A stretch of DNA of 64,000 bases from Loxodes magnus (GCA_946699065.1 CAMPDV010000500.1:124001-188000); one strand, 5' to 3'; positions 1 to 12,912 are shown, counted from the first letter of the stretch. Translations and numbers: made by a program. Notes: generated by a model from the letters alone, not told the origin.

Positions 1-290
1 TTAAGTACCCATAATTGGCACATGTCGTCCTCTGCTTTGGTGATGCAATGAGACGCAACCCTGCCATGTCCTTGAACCTCCGACAAGTATTAAATATTAC
101 GAGTATTCTGAAATTATATCAGTATTGAACATTTTCATCAGTACTGAATAATTATATCAGTATTGAACAAGGTTTATCAGTATCTGATAATTTTATCAGT
201 AACAAACATTCTTGTCAGTATGAAACATTTTTTAAAGAGCTGCGCACCAACGAGAGTGCTACGCCTCTATAACCAAATTTATTTATTTAT
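1..290 (+). mobile_element. SINE-like element S1, 3' part
   Basis: A short insert, more G+C-rich than its surroundings, lies against L1 copy A. Its 3' end (about 232-285) has the tail AAAGAGCTGCGC, then CCAACGAG, GTGCTACGCCTC and TATTTATTTATT. Closely similar tails end the elements at about 11160 and 32870, which is why I place them in one family. The 5' end is outside the window. It contains a 19-bp minisatellite (separate entry). No protein was found. Non-autonomous element is inference from the shared tail and dispersed copies. Confidence 0.45.
119..225. repeat. 19-20 bp minisatellite inside S1
   Basis: TCAGTA recurs at 119, 138, 157, 177, 196 and 215, spacing 19 or 20 bp, each followed by a variant of TTGAACAAT. 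About six imperfect units. It is absent from the related elements at 10.7, 32.5 and 58.8 kb, so it expanded in this copy or belongs to a subfamily. Confidence 0.8.
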
Positions 291-2562
291 GTGATTCAAA
301 AATAAGGAAACACTCACACAATTCTTAAATAATTAAGCTTTGAAGTTTAGAAATTTTGTAATACCAAGTTCAAAGAAATATAGAGGTATTCTACAACATC
401 AAGAACGACCCGATTCATATAAAATTTAACATGTATTCAAGTTTGAACCAGGTAGAAACCCATCTATAGCAATACGGAAAATAGTATATACAGAGATCGG
501 AATCGTAAAAGGTATAAATGAGCCAATAGGAAAGTGAAAACTTATTTAGAATAGAAGGAGATCAAAGACGCAGAAAGTATACTAAATAAGTTAGATGAAA
601 GGGGTATAAACACTTACTTTAATCATCCATCAATTTGAAAATGTATGAACTGCAACCGAAAAGGGCATAGTACAAATTAATATTTAAGAAAAAAGCTATA
701 AAGTAAGCAATTAAAAATGCTAAGGAAGTAAAACTTGGTTGATGCATTTGGAAATAAGGAATAAAATACTTAAATTTAAAGAGAAAAGATAGCGAAAGAA
801 AAGAAAGTGAAAAAACTGAAGAAGATTAACCTTCAAATAAAACACCACTTTATTTCTAGCAAAGGCTACAAGTTTAAGCCATACTAAAATTACCCTAAAA
901 GAGATCAACTTTAATAGATACTTAACTACAAAATAAAATAATAAAACAAGGCGAAACTATCAATGTCACAAAAAACAGAAAGTAGAATAGGAAATATGGC
1001 AAAAAATTGAAACAACTAGAAAACAATGACAGGAAGGAAATATGCTTAAACAACACGATGTCTCATAAAAAGATAGAAACAAATATATAATGGCAAAGAA
1101 GATAGTATCGATTAAAAAAGTTGAAGAATAAGTACAGGAAAAATAATAAACATTGGAATGATTTGATTTTCACGCTATTAAAGAAGAAGCTAAAAAAGCA
1201 GGATAAGAGAATCAAGAAAAATAGGAATTACAAAAAAATACTAATATAAATTAATTAATTAAATTAGCCTGGTACCACCATTGTTTGGTTCACTACGAAA
1301 AAATAAAGAAACCAAATTTAATTATTAATAATAGTTTAGAAATGTTTCTAGCTTCATTTGGTCTCTTTGATTCTTATCTTGTTCTCTCCGTTTTTATAAT
1401 CAAAATTGATTTTCTTCACTCTTTAAATTCTTGAATTCTTCCAAAGGCTGGAGTTAGAGAACATTCCACTATTTGTGTCAAATGACCCAATTAGGTTAAA
1501 TTCTTCTAAATAATAGTTATTTGTGATCTCAGTCATATCTTTGTTGTTTTCTAAATTCCTGATTAGAATAGCGACATGTAAAATCAGGATAACTCTGAGA
1601 TCTGGATTTCGGTTCCCTCTACTCGACTTCTCGTACCGCAAGAGAGAACCCTCAAACAAGTAAGGCTTGTCACACAATGGGCCCGTTTTTACTTGTTTGT
1701 GGTGGCAGCTATTACAAGAGTACTTGTAGTGCAGACATGACTGCGCCGGATTGCCTACTTGGTCGACTAGAAACCAGAATCCATTTAAAAAATGAATATA
1801 TAATAAAATAGAAAGAATTAAACAAATGCACAGCAAATGTCAGAGGAATAAAATAAAATAGAAGAATTAAACAAGTTTATGTGTGAAAGGAAGATAGAAA
1901 TTATGGCAGATTAAGAAATATTTGTGGATCAAACTGATGAAATACCTTATATATACGGATTCAGAGCAATAATAAAATTGAGCACAAAACATTGCAAAGG
2001 AGTAGCATTTTATATAAAAGATGGAATTACCAGTAGAGCCAAAGTATTTAATATAACGGATCTCAGTCAAGCATAATTATTTTAGAGAGGAAGATTAATA
2101 GGTTTAAAACTTGATGATTGGCTAGCATTGATAAACGTATTCAACACTAAAAAATCCGACTCTGATTAACTAATACCCTTTTATGAAAGTCTATAATAAT
2201 ACAAAATAGCAGATACAAAATAGCAGCATGCAGCAAAGGATTATAATTTTAATATTAAGGGATTTAATGAGAATATTCGCCAATTTTTACCGTATAAGCA
2301 ATATAATGCAGGTTAATACTTATTTAGCTTGATGAAAGATTATCTTAAAAATGTAAAGATCCAATTCAAGATTCAACCTTCATCACAACATAAGGGAAAG
2401 AAAAACTCAAAATAGAATATTTCTTAACGGATCAATATATCAAGACTAACATTATCAGCACAAAATTCTATCAATAGAGACAAATAGGAGATCATTAGCC
2501 AAGTAAATAAAGATAAAAATTGCGGAAGAATATCGAAAAAGCTAATAAATTAAAAGGATAAT
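290..2562 (+). mobile_element. L1 non-LTR retrotransposon copy A, truncated and interrupted
   Basis: Homologous to the four L1 copies further right, but entering the window part-way through ORF1. With TAA/TAG=Gln the zinc-knuckle core CMNCNRKGH reads at about 639-665. The AP-type endonuclease (about 1900-2560) shows GFRAIIK, KGVAFYIKDGI and a damaged GDFNA motif (KGFNENI near 2262). A minus-strand SINE-like element interrupts it at 1249-1794. Similarity to the other copies breaks off at about 2562 (AAAAGGATAA), well before the point where they end, so this copy was cut by a separate event. No reverse transcriptase part is present. Decayed, not functional. Confidence 0.75.
1249..1794 (-). mobile_element. 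SINE-like element S2 inserted in L1 copy A
   Basis: Comparison with L1 copies B-E shows an extra block of about 546 bp here. It is flanked by the short direct repeat AATATA (1243-1248 and 1795-1800), as expected of a target-site duplication. On the - strand it holds GTAGGCAATCCGGCGCAG and GAGGGTTCTCTCTTGC, nearly the same words as in the element at 10.73-11.16 kb (GTAGGCAATCTGGTGCAG, GAGGGTTCTCTCTAGC). Its 3' end (low coordinates) runs into AATTTAATTAATTAATT. The 137-codon standard-code frame inside it has no recognisable protein and is probably incidental. Confidence 0.65.
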
Positions 2563-4360
2563 GAATTTACCTATAGTTGAACTACTTCCTTTGAAAGTCC
2601 TATTATTTTCTTACTTTTTTTATCTTCCTAGATTCTTCTCCTTCATCTTATACACGACAAGTTTTGAAAATTAGTTAATAAATTCATTTTGAATGATTTA
2701 GTTCTAGTTAGAAGTATAGCATAGAAGTGGTTTTCTCTAGCTGCTGTTAAATGTTGTATAATGACTTAGATTCAGAGGGAAAAGTCTTGTATTAGATGTA
2801 ATAATTTTAAAAGTAAGTAATAACTATTTTTGTTAAGTAATTTATTACAATTAATACAAAGCAAATTTACCTTTAGTTACTTTCTTAAGTGATATCTATA
2901 TAATAAAATATTAAGTAACTTTTTTATTTTTCACTCATTCAAAAAATAAAATATCAGCAGCTAAGAGTGAAGCATGTGAAGAAGACTTCAACTAAGAACT
3001 GAGATGACCAAGAAAGTTAGACTGCGAGTGTATTCTTTGTGAGAAATGCATAGAAACTATCTACAACTTCTATTAGAATTTACTTGTAGCAAGCACAATC
3101 TTATTACTAAAGAACAATCTAGATATTACCAATTATGTATAAAGTCAATCAATAGATATAGAACTCCAATCTTTAGAACATTTGCTAGATACATTAGTAG
3201 TATTATTTGACTCTATATTGTATATAGGATAAAATAAGAATCTGTGTGCAATACTATTAAGAATCTCATCAGGACATAGATGCATTACTATATAAAAGGC
3301 AATATAACAATTAAAGAGTTACATAGAATCTACTTTAAGAGACATTAAGTAGAGACTACTATATATCTATATTGAATCAATTATATAGGCTAAGTTAGAA
3401 GTAGATATCGAGAATAGATAATATAGTTTAAATATAACTATAGGTAAAATAGAATATCTAGTAAGCTTGTTAGGAGATGCAAAATTACTAATAAAGCTTA
3501 ATTAAGAAATGAATGTAGTTACTTTAAGAAACATCTGATTACTATCAGCAGATAGATAGCTAGATTAATTCTATCACAAGCATCTCTTAAGACAGTATTA
3601 ATCTGTGCGAGAATAAGAGGAATTAGTTGGATAAGTTTTAGTTTGCAATCTATAATAAACTCTAGAGCATATCATAATCCTCTACTGTGTATCATGAGCA
3701 TTTAAGTATATAGGATCTCTAGAATTATAGCTAATATAGTGTAACATTTTTAGCCTAGTGTAGCTTATTAGAGCTATATGATATAAACTAACTAGATAAA
3801 GTAATTATAGTTAGAATGAAACAATTATATAAAGACATGCAGTAAATACTCCTTTAATAAGAAAAGTAAGAATAAGAGTATCACAATTAAATCTCTTCCT
3901 TAGAGCGATAGGTATCATCTTACATAAGTTAGGGCAATAATTTAAATCAATAATTCATTGGATAGAATAAGTCGATATAGGATCTAACTGATTAACCTTT
4001 GTTACTGAATAAGGATAGCTAACTACAAATCAAATGGATTTAATATGTTTAAGAAATTTAAGAATTTCAATAGAAATAAGTAAATCTTCAATAGGAACTT
4101 ACTGTTAGTTAATCAACAATCACTTAATTATAAAATTAGTTAAAGAAGTTATCATAAGAGTGACTCGATTACTAAGAGTAGATAAGAATCTTATTATTGA
4201 GTAAGAGGTGTTAAAAACTGCTGATGTTTAGTTGAAAAACAACAGTAAAAGTTATATTGACTTATTAGAGTAATAAGGATAATAAATAAAATAAAAAGCC
4301 TATTATTTATAATAATATAAGGAATAAATTCGATAACTCAGAGATAATAATAATAAGATA
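2563..4360 (+). other. Purine-rich tract, possible unidentified coding sequence
   Basis: From about 3000 to 4360 the + strand is rich in A and G and dense in TAG/TAA, as coding strands in this window tend to be. All three frames give protein-like, Gln-rich translations, so I cannot choose one. One frame has a Cys cluster (CECILCEKC) near 3020-3050 and a coiled-coil-like end near 4220-4350. 2563-3000 holds nothing I recognise. The tract converges on the 3' end of L2-A. It appears only once in the window. Confidence 0.25.
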
Positions 4361-4839
4361 AAAAAATTTCAATACTTTGAGTATTTGGACATAACTGCAC
4401 TACTTATAGTTATATTTCATGTGAATTATGTTAAATATAAGAGTTTATGCAAGTTTATTATCAACCTCTGGTTAATATTTCCTGCTCCTGTTCTTTTTTT
4501 CTTCTATATTAGTTCTAAATTGTGTTCTCGCATTTTACTCTCTCTTCTTATTTTCAATTTTCTTCTTATTTGTTTTCACAACCATCACTTAAGTTTCTTT
4601 TTTAAATTATATTTATTCTCCCATCAGTTTATCTTTTTGTTTCAGCTATTAATTTTTAAAATTTCTATCCTTTTTTTAATCAATTTTTGATGAACATTTT
4701 TAATATATTTGTCAATCTTAGGGGTTTTACTTTTTGCAAAGTTAGAATTAATATAGATTTAATCGTACAGAATTAGTTTTTTATAATCTTTGTCATTAAA
4801 TATTTTTCGATTAGATAGTTCCTAAAAGACATATTTATA

Positions 4840-4910
4840 TAAAGTACATTCAAATATATGATCGAGTTCGGCATGAGCTAAACCACATGCACAATCAATT
4901 CCATTTTATG
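4840..4910 (-). pseudogene. L2-A C-terminal Cys/His motif
   Basis: The - strand reads CACGLAHAELDHIFEC, a CxC-x8-H-x4-C arrangement. It sits downstream of the reverse transcriptase, where many LINEs carry a CCHC-like motif for nucleic-acid binding. It is followed by a basic, Lys/Asn-rich tail down to about 4400. The standard-code frames in 4385-5100 on the + strand are antisense shadows of this region. Confidence 0.6.
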
Positions 4911-5479
4911 TGCTTATGTGACGCAAACCAAGTTCGTATTAGAAATTATAGGTGAATATCCTCAGTTTGAAAATAGAAGTTATGTCTTATATTCTATGTT
5001 TGTTAAACTTAGTATAAGTTATTTAAGGAAACACACTTTGATTATTTCAAATAGATTACATTTATCTTTAAGCTGTAGGCATTTGTGCATTCTTTTATAA
5101 ACATTCTTATAAAAAAATTTTAACTCTTAGAATAATATGCTAATTAAATTATTTTATATTTGTCATACTTTCAATATCAATTTTATATTATTCAAGGCTT
5201 TTATTTATGTATTCATATATGGCAAATTGTACTGCTTGCATTTAGAAAACAAGAATGCTATATCAGAGTTCAGATTTTTTCTACTGATTTATTCTAACTC
5301 AAAATAAAAACGCATGAATTTTAATATTGTCCTGTGTGTAAATGGAAGTCAGTTAAGATTAATGAAGTAAGATTCATTTAATGCCGATAAAGGAGATTTA
5401 AATGCCTTCCTTGAAATGAGTCTTTGTAATTTAGTTATTTAATCTTTCATTCCTTTAAATCCAGAAATGATACTTCAAG

Positions 5480-6560
5480 GAGTTATATCACTTCCATACT
5501 CAATTTTAGTCAAAATAAATGTTCTGCAAAGTGTTCTAAAATTGAACGGTGATATTACTCCGTACTTAAAAAGAATTGCTGATGCTTTCAAAACTACTAC
5601 TCTGAATTCAGATGCTTTGCTTGCACAGTGTAGTTTATAATTTTATTTATTTCCCAATTTGTATCCAAGATATATAATTTCGACCTTTTAAACAATAGGA
5701 ATTCCATTAATATTTAAACTTATTTAAATTCTAATTTTCTTTCTTTTTTAATAACTAAATTACTTCACATTTCCACATTTATATTTAGTTTTACTCAAGA
5801 AAATATTTTTTTAGTTGCTTCGAGTAATTTTTATGCACTTTACTATGAATTAGAAAACTCAATTAAGTTATCTGAAAAGCCACGAACCACAAAATTTCTC
5901 TAGGAGATATTATAGCCATATTTATGTTATTTTTCTTCTAATAATCTAATTACCCTATCATAGTAAAATATTGTAAGTATAAGTCCACGGCTGCATCCTT
6001 ATAATACTTCGTTATTTAACTTAAGTGATTTTGTAATATTACCATCAATAAGGAACTTAGTATCAATATTTTCATAAAAAGATACAAGTGCTATTATCAA
6101 TCCCAGAGGTAATCTAAGTCTTCTTAGATGTTCAAATAGCAATTTCCTTGGTATACTGTCAAACATTTTTTCCACGTATATTAGAGTAGCAATTAACTGT
6201 TTTTTATGACCATCTACGATGCAAGTCAATAATCCATTAAATTGTTCAAATTTAGATCTTTTCCGATAAAAGCCAAATTAAGCTTGATGAATGATATTTC
6301 TTTAATATATTAGATTATATAGTCTTTAAGTTAATGCTTTATTTTAAGTAAGCAATTCAGTAGGGCTATTGGTCTTCAATTTCTTGAGACACTTTTACTT
6401 CCTTTTTTGAAAATAGGTAAAATATGAATTCTTTTAAATTAATTTGGTGTGTTCCTAGCATATTGTTACTAAAGCTTGTAACTATACTATGTAATTCCTA
6501 TCCTCCATATTGAATTAATTCTGGTTTTAAAGCATCACTTCCTGAGGCTTTGGTATTTGC
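5480..6560 (-). pseudogene. L2-A reverse transcriptase domain
   Basis: The uninterrupted stretch 6229-5999 reads KMFDSIPRKLLFEHL, a LINE RT core. With TAA=Gln it continues NNEVLQGCSRGLILTIFYYD, matching the region before the catalytic box (usual form VRQGxPLSPxLF). The catalytic YADD-type box appears as GFSDNLIEF at about 5881-5855. The second Asp is Asn, so even a repaired copy would probably lack activity. Further on VEIIYLGYKLG (about 5690) is the usual LINE motif after the palm. Codon use (TAA for Q) at the conserved QG supports the ciliate code independently of the kelch genes. Confidence 0.8.
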
Positions 6561-7149
6561 TAATTGATTGATTATTTTTTGAATTTGAGATTCTTTAAAA
6601 GAGGCGTTTCTTATAAAGAAGGATAAAAATAGAGGTTAATTTTGATATATTGTATTAATGTTTGTATTTGAATTTTGAATCTCTTCTTTATTTAAATTTG
6701 AATGTTTGTGAAAAAGTGAATTTTGTGAATTTGAAATAAATAGCTATTGCTACTGATAATTAAAATGAATCTAATTAGTATTTTGGATTAATTAAAGTTT
6801 TTGCTTATTTGAACATTATTTATGCATTCTTATTAAGATTTTGATGTTTTTCTTATGTCTTTTTTAATTTCCAAAATTAGTATTTTTTATTGTTGATAAG
6901 TTGAGAATTTCTTAATTTTGAGGCCCAGCTTAAAGAATTTGAGTATTAAATATTATGTTATTTAGATGAACTGGAAGTTGATAATAATGTTTTTTCTACA
7001 CTTGCTAAGTGCAATCTGAGCATTAATATTAATTAAATCACAGATAAATTAGTACTACTTTTCAACATTATTTTATTCTATTTGTTTAAATTGGGAGAAC
7101 TATCCCTAATAAAGATTTTGATATTATCTTCTTACATTAGGATCCTACA

Positions 7150-9000
7150 ATTTTGAAATTTTAAAGAGTAAACGATATTCTTAATTTTGATATATTCTAG
7201 TTAAATCATAGAGTAATAATTAATGGGAAATGATCAGTATGAAAACCCCAATTTTGAATCACACAAAAATTAGAGAAATCATCAGTATTCAAGTGTTTAG
7301 TTGCTAGGAAATAATCATTACAGTAATTTTAGTTGTTTACTCTATGAGTGAATGTGTTGTATTATTAATCATTCAATACTATTAGGTCATTTGCTTTTAT
7401 GAAATCTAATAGTCTTTAAGTATTATTGTTAATTTGTGATTAATTACTGCCCAAATTAGGAAGTAAAGCATTGAAATCACCACAAAGAATAGTAGGCCTC
7501 TAATTGTCATTATTATATTAGAAAGATATTCATAAGCAAGTTCTTTGTTGGCTTTTCATTTGTAGGCAAATAGCATGAAGCAACTGTTAAATACCCAATT
7601 CTTATACTAATAAAATGTCCAGGAAGAGAAATCTAATTCATTTTAACAAGAATCAAGTTACTTCTTTACTAATAGACATACTCCTCTTGCTCTAATATTA
7701 GCATTTTAAAAATATGTACGATACTATTCTATTATTATAGGGCTATGTTAGTCTTATGTTTCATTTATAGAGAAAATATCAAAATCATTATCAATTATAA
7801 AAGATTATAAAGCAAATTATTTACTGCCAATCGAATTTATATTAATATGTCCTATTTTTAATTATTTTTGTGCTGCAGGTAATCCTCCTTTATAAATACA
7901 TATTTATTTTATCCCTTTTTTATCAACCTAAATATGTACTAATTCTTTTCTAATTTCAGGGTGTTAATGGTAAAATTAGATTAGAATGTAAATTACCTGA
8001 GTTGTATATTCCTCTAACAGCTTTTTGTCTATTACTATTTTTTGTACTATCTACTGTACCTTATGTTAATTCTTTATTTATTGTTACATATCTTCCTTGT
8101 ATGTTTTTCATTTCATATTAATTTCTTCTTCATGTTTCCTCTTGAGTTAATTAAAATAGTTATTAGTAGTTTGAGTTGCAATGTTGATTTAAATATTAGT
8201 TGTCTAAATCTGCTATTCTTTTTTCCAAGGTTGAGTCTCTTGCTTAAATAATTATTAATTTCTTATTTTCTTAATTTCTTCCAGTTTTCTAAGTTATTCT
8301 AGATATTTAAAATAAATTCCATATTAAGTTAATGATATGTTTATTGAAGTTTTTAGTGATTTATATCTATAAAGTTTGTTTGACAAAATTTTTAACTTTA
8401 TTCCAATTTTTCAGTGTTAACTTAAACTTCTTAATGTTATCATTAAACTTAAATTTCCTAATCTTATTATAAATTAATTGTTTAGATAATTTTATTTTCT
8501 ACATTACATTTTATTTAAAGGTTTTAATCTGTCTAAATTTATTTATTTTAGCTTAGTAATTCTGTTTAGGTAGAATTTTCTGCTGTTTATTAAAGTTTGA
8601 GATAATATTGTTTTTATATGTCTATATTAGATTTTTCTATGGCTAGTAGTTATTATATATTAGAAGTTTTTAATTTTTCAATTTCATTATGCTTTTAAGA
8701 TATCAATATTTGAAATTCCATATCTTTTTATTATAATTCTTCTTGAAACTCCATGCTTTATTTAAAATTCTACTAATTTTATATTTTTAGCTGATTATTT
8801 AAAGTTATTAGCTTTATAGTTATTAGTCTTTATTTATAAATAATTAATTTTAAATTATCAACTATTGGCTATTTAATAGATTTAATTAATTTCATCAGTT
8901 TATGCAGTTTAATTATTATATTGAGAAATTAAATCTGTTTAAACTTCTATCTCTTTAGAATTATTTTGCTTTTTTCCAAAAATTAATTAATTATATTTAA
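7150..9000 (-). pseudogene. L2-A ORF1-like coiled coil and AP endonuclease domain
   Basis: At about 8750-8550 the translation is heptad-like, with a stretch such as MEFQEELQQKDMEFQ. Near 8000 EETWRRNQYEMKNIQ uses TGA for W. The endonuclease part contains GHFISIRIGYLTVASC, then TILCGDFNALLPNLGSN at about 7450-7500, and ends with HTDHFPLI near 7222-7235. GDFNA and the final (S/T)DH are the classic catalytic and structural motifs of the exonuclease-endonuclease-phosphatase fold used by LINEs to nick their target. At least one frameshift separates the N- and C-terminal parts of the domain, so the gene is broken. Confidence 0.7.
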
Positions 9001-10730
9001 ACTATTGTTATTACTTTTAGTATTTAGATTTTAGTATTTAATTTTAAATTTTCTTTAGTTTCTTATAAGTTTTATTTACATACACTTTGTACTATTCTAT
9101 TACTGCTTCATACTTACTTATAATCCTTTCCTCATTTTCTTAAGTTGATAGAAATTTTTAAGAATAATTTGATTATTTTATAGATTTTATATTTATTATT
9201 CAAGTTCTTTAATCTAATTTAAGAACTATTTTTTACTAGTTTCAAACTCTTAGGATTACATTTGATCCTTTACTTCAATAAGTTAAGCTTAAAGTTATAT
9301 GTTTTTGATTTCAAGATTATTTATATTTTTTAGATTTTAATTTTCTTAATTCTCTTGGTTTAAAAGATTATTGAATTTTTAATTTTAGTACTATACATGA
9401 TTATACTCTAAATTTTAAGTAAATATGGAATATTCTATAATTCCCTTATTATTTTCATTTTTATTCATTCAAATCTTCTATCTTAAATATCTTTATTATT
9501 CCCCCTATTATTTAACATTTATACCTTTTATTCAACTGTGCCGCCAAAATTCCTTTTCAACAGTATATTTCTCAACTTTTAAAATGCGCTTCAACTGATG
9601 ACATCGCTCCAAGGAATATTTAAGTTATCTTAGTGGAACCCTAAGAAAAGTATTTATTGTCTATTAGCTACATTGTTTTAGTATTTATCTTATTAAATTG
9701 ACTATTCATTTTATTTACTTCAGTTGAAGCGTTTCCAAATTCTAGATTTATGAAAGTGTAAACATCTGCCTATGCTTTTTTTATAAGATCACAGCTTCTT
9801 TATTGCTAGATAAGAGTCGCTAAGAGTTTAAATTAGCGATTTTGAATTAGTTTCCATATTGATAGTTATCAGCTTATAGTTTTAAAGTTTATTTTAAGTT
9901 TTGTAAATTTTGCTTATTAGCTAGTATTTCTTCAATACTATCATTATAATGGATTTAATTAATTATTATATTTAATTGATTAGTTATAGAATTAAAGTCA
10001 CTTTTCTTTACTCAAAAGTATTTTCTCAATAACTTATAAAGTAAGAGTTAATCAAATAGGCTAATATAGCTAAAATATTTTCTTAAGTTTAAAGAAATTA
10101 TTCATGTTCTTACCTTTTAATTAGATATTAAATAGTAAGATAATTACAGTTTAATGGTGAAAACATATCTGTTTGCTATTCAAATTACCTTTATTTATTT
10201 AGTCCATGAAAATGTTAAATTTTTCAATCCATTATCTCCTTTTTGTTATCTTATGTTAGTATACAATATTTTCTTTATCTCATTAAATTTATTTTTGATA
10301 CTTTTTTAATTCATTTCTTAAACGTTTCTTTTAAGTATTAGCAACATATCCACAACTTAATTTAACTTCTTATTTTTCCTATATCATTATCTACCTTAAC
10401 CAGCTTCAAAGAATATGTAGCTAACGAAGATTGGAACAAATTTAAAGTAGAAAGTGAATTTTATTAAACTTAACAAAAATTTTGATTTGTAACAAAACTA
10501 ATAATGTTGAAGTCAAGATAATCTATTATATTATCTTATGATTGAGCTTTTATCGAGAGTATAGGTGTTATAATGGCTTGGATTTATTATTGATTATACA
10601 AGGAACATTTTTAATTATATAGATTTTAGTTTAAATAATTAAAGGAATAATGTATCTAAGGGTTTAAGATTTTGACTTGATTATAGTAGTGATACTTAAC
10701 TAGTATTTAGATGTAGGTATAGCTTAACTA

Positions 10731-11162
10731 TTATATATTATATAAAATGGATGTCGGCCGCGTCAGACAAATTAGTAGGCAATCTGGTGCAGTATATACT
10801 GCATTGCGAGTAATCATGCACTAGATATCACCACATGGAAGGGTGGATAAGCTCAGAAGAGACATGCCTAACTTACTCTGAGGGTTCTCTCTAGCAGCAT
10901 GAAAGTTTGATTGACGGGCCTTCTAATTACCGACTTAATAACTAATTCTTATTTGGACCTTATTCAAGAAGACTAAAGCATTCGACTCAAGATTTAAGAA
11001 TAATTTTTAATAAGAAGATTCCCCATTTGGAGAAGCTGACATTAGTCATCGAATCTCTAGAATTTTAACAAGAAACATGAGAACATTTTTCTTAATATTA
11101 AATATTAAAATTGAAAGAGATGCGCTCCAATGAGGTGCTATGCGCTCTATAATCATTTTTAT
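10731..11162 (+). mobile_element. SINE-like element S3
   Basis: The flanks of this block (…GTATAGCTTAACTATTAT and TTATTTGATTATAG…) are continuous in the three other cassette copies, so about 430 bp were inserted here. It starts GATGTCGGCCGCGTCAGAC and has GTAGGCAATCTGGTGCAG and GAGGGTTCTCTCTAGC in common with S2. It ends with GAGATGCGCTCCAATGAG, GTGCTATGCGCTC and a T/A-rich tail in common with S1. Locally much higher G+C than the flanks. No protein. A structured RNA-derived head (SINE) is likely but not identified; I could not find clear tRNA boxes. Confidence 0.6.
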
Positions 11163-11517
11163 CTATTTATTATTTGATTATAGTTTTGATTTGATTAGAT
11201 AAATATTAGAGCAATCTAAGTAGTACTTGTATAATTTTAATATAAGGATATATTTAAAGATAGCTTTTTTGACTGTGTTGAATATGTTTTGGTATGTTAT
11301 AAGCTGTATGTTTGTATTTGAATAATGATAATATTTAAATAATAGATTTTTAAAGATTTTTAGATAAATTTGATTCTTTATTTATTTCAGACGCTTTAAA
11401 TATTTTAATAAGTATTAATATATTTAACTAATAATATATCTTTAAACTACTTCTTTACATATTAAATTATATTTATTATGAATTATATTAATAATATAGA
11501 TATTATTATTATGTTTA

Positions 11518-12912
11518 TCAGTTATGACTTCTAATACTTCTATAACTCAATTTTTCTAAATCAATCCTCATTATTGAAACTCTTGGCAATTCTAAAGCAA
11601 AAACATATCCATAGTTATTTCTTATTTTCATCTCCGTTAAAGCAGAAATATCTTTAAAAATTTAACTTTATTGCCATTATTCTTTGCTTCTTTTATATAT
11701 TCTTCTTGAAAATTCTTCACTCGAATAATTTTTCATACCTCCAAATATGACAAAAGGCTCTAAACAAACTATAGGCCTAAGAACAGCTTCAGGAAGATTC
11801 AAATTTTACTTACTTCATATATCATTCTATATGTTATATTTTCATATATCTTTTAAAGTTTATCCTTTCTAATTTATCCCTCCAAAAGAATAAATATTTT
11901 ATTCATCTTTATCTACTACTAAAGTTAAACCTGCTATTATGAATGGAAATTAAGAGCAGTTTTATCACTTACTTTAGTTTCCTATCTTTAATTTTTCTAC
12001 TGATTATAAATTCTTATTATTATCAGTACCTCCTCCAACCACATAAACATATTTTTAAGCAGCTACTATTCCAAAGCCACCTCTTCTCTCATTTAGATCA
12101 CTAATTTTTATACTATTACCTTCATAATCGAACTACCAAGTTTCTTTTATTCATTTATTTTAATTTTTGTTATATCCTCCAATTAAATATAACTTATTTT
12201 AATATTCTATACTTTTACTATAGTTTGGAATTATAATTTAAACTTAGACTTATCGTAATTACTCTGTTTAAATATTAAATAAACTTAATCTTTAAATATC
12301 TCAATCAAAAAAGTGAATATAGTTAGATTATATAAAGTGTTAGCTTAGTTTATGTTAGTTAGTCTAAATAATATTTGGTTACTTAGTATTGTGTTATAGT
12401 TTTTATCTTATTAGATTGTAAGTTAATTTAGACTTTAGTATTGTAGGTGGTTATGAGTTATATTAGAGTATAGTTGGTTTTAGTGATTAGTAGAATTAGA
12501 TAATATTTGAGTGTTATTTTTGGTAGATAAATGTTGGTTAATGATTGATGATGATATTAGTTAGTGGTATTATGAGAGTATTACTAATGTTTGATTATTT
12601 GGTTGTAATGGTTTTAGATTTTTCCATAATTTACCTCCTTATCTCTTTTAATTTCTATCTAGCATCTTAAATCTTTTATATGTATTATTAGTTTTAAAAT
12701 ATCATTCTTATTAAATCACTTTCTTAAGGTAAATCATCAAATCTAAAATGGAATCCTTTTTAACAAATAGGACATTACATTATGCCTTATAATCAGTACT
12801 CAGTATTCAAACACAAACCACAGTAAATATGTCCACAAGGTAAGACAGTTGGAAGAGCATTAGTTAAGTTGTAATCTTCTAAGCAGATTAAGCATTTTGG
12901 TAACGCTTACAT
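11518..12912 (-). CDS. RING finger-kelch repeat protein, copy 1 (464 aa)
   Basis: Read with TAA/TAG=Gln and TGA=Trp, a single frame runs from ATG (12912) to TGA (11520-11518). Residues 7-50 form a C3HC4 RING: C7-C10, C26-H28, C31-C34, C47-C50, with LPCGHIYCGLC and MQCPICQKGF. The Trp at residue 40, two before the usual RING position WL, is TGA. A basic helical stretch and an Asn/Gln-rich linker follow to about residue 230. Kelch repeats then run to about 430: LYLIGGY, RRGGFGIVAA, KYVYVVGGG, NIYSFGGI, LKDIWKYNIQNDIWS, FVIFGGM. RING domains recruit E2 enzymes and kelch propellers bind substrates, so a ubiquitin ligase is the likely role (inference). Six internal TGA codons; two TGG codons. L1 copy B starts divergently just upstream. 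Seen four times in the window. Confidence 0.9.

Larger units (their letters stand above)
4400..10540 (-). mobile_element. L2 non-LTR retrotransposon copy A, near full length, decayed
   Basis: Read on the - strand in the TAR=Gln code, the element shows in order: a Gln/Lys-rich coiled-coil region (about 9.0-7.95 kb), an AP-type endonuclease (about 7.8-7.15 kb), a reverse transcriptase (about 6.5-5.5 kb) and a terminal Cys/His motif (about 4.85-4.90 kb). This is the domain order of APE-class LINEs. Several frame changes show decay. It is the only element here that keeps the reverse transcriptase and so gives the model for the truncated L2 fragments at 22.5, 34.9-37.6, 47.9-48.9 and 61.1-63.8 kb. 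Its 5' end abuts sequence shared with the 5' flank of those fragments (about 10540). Exact ends are uncertain. Confidence 0.75.

Noticed and set aside
3008..4360. Gene with a chosen frame
   Set aside because: All three + strand frames give plausible Gln-rich translations, so I kept only a low-confidence tract.
4385..5100. Hydrophobic standard-code frames on the + strand
   Set aside because: They are antisense to the L2-A C-terminal region, and their hydrophobicity simply mirrors Lys/Asn/Gln-rich coding on the other strand.
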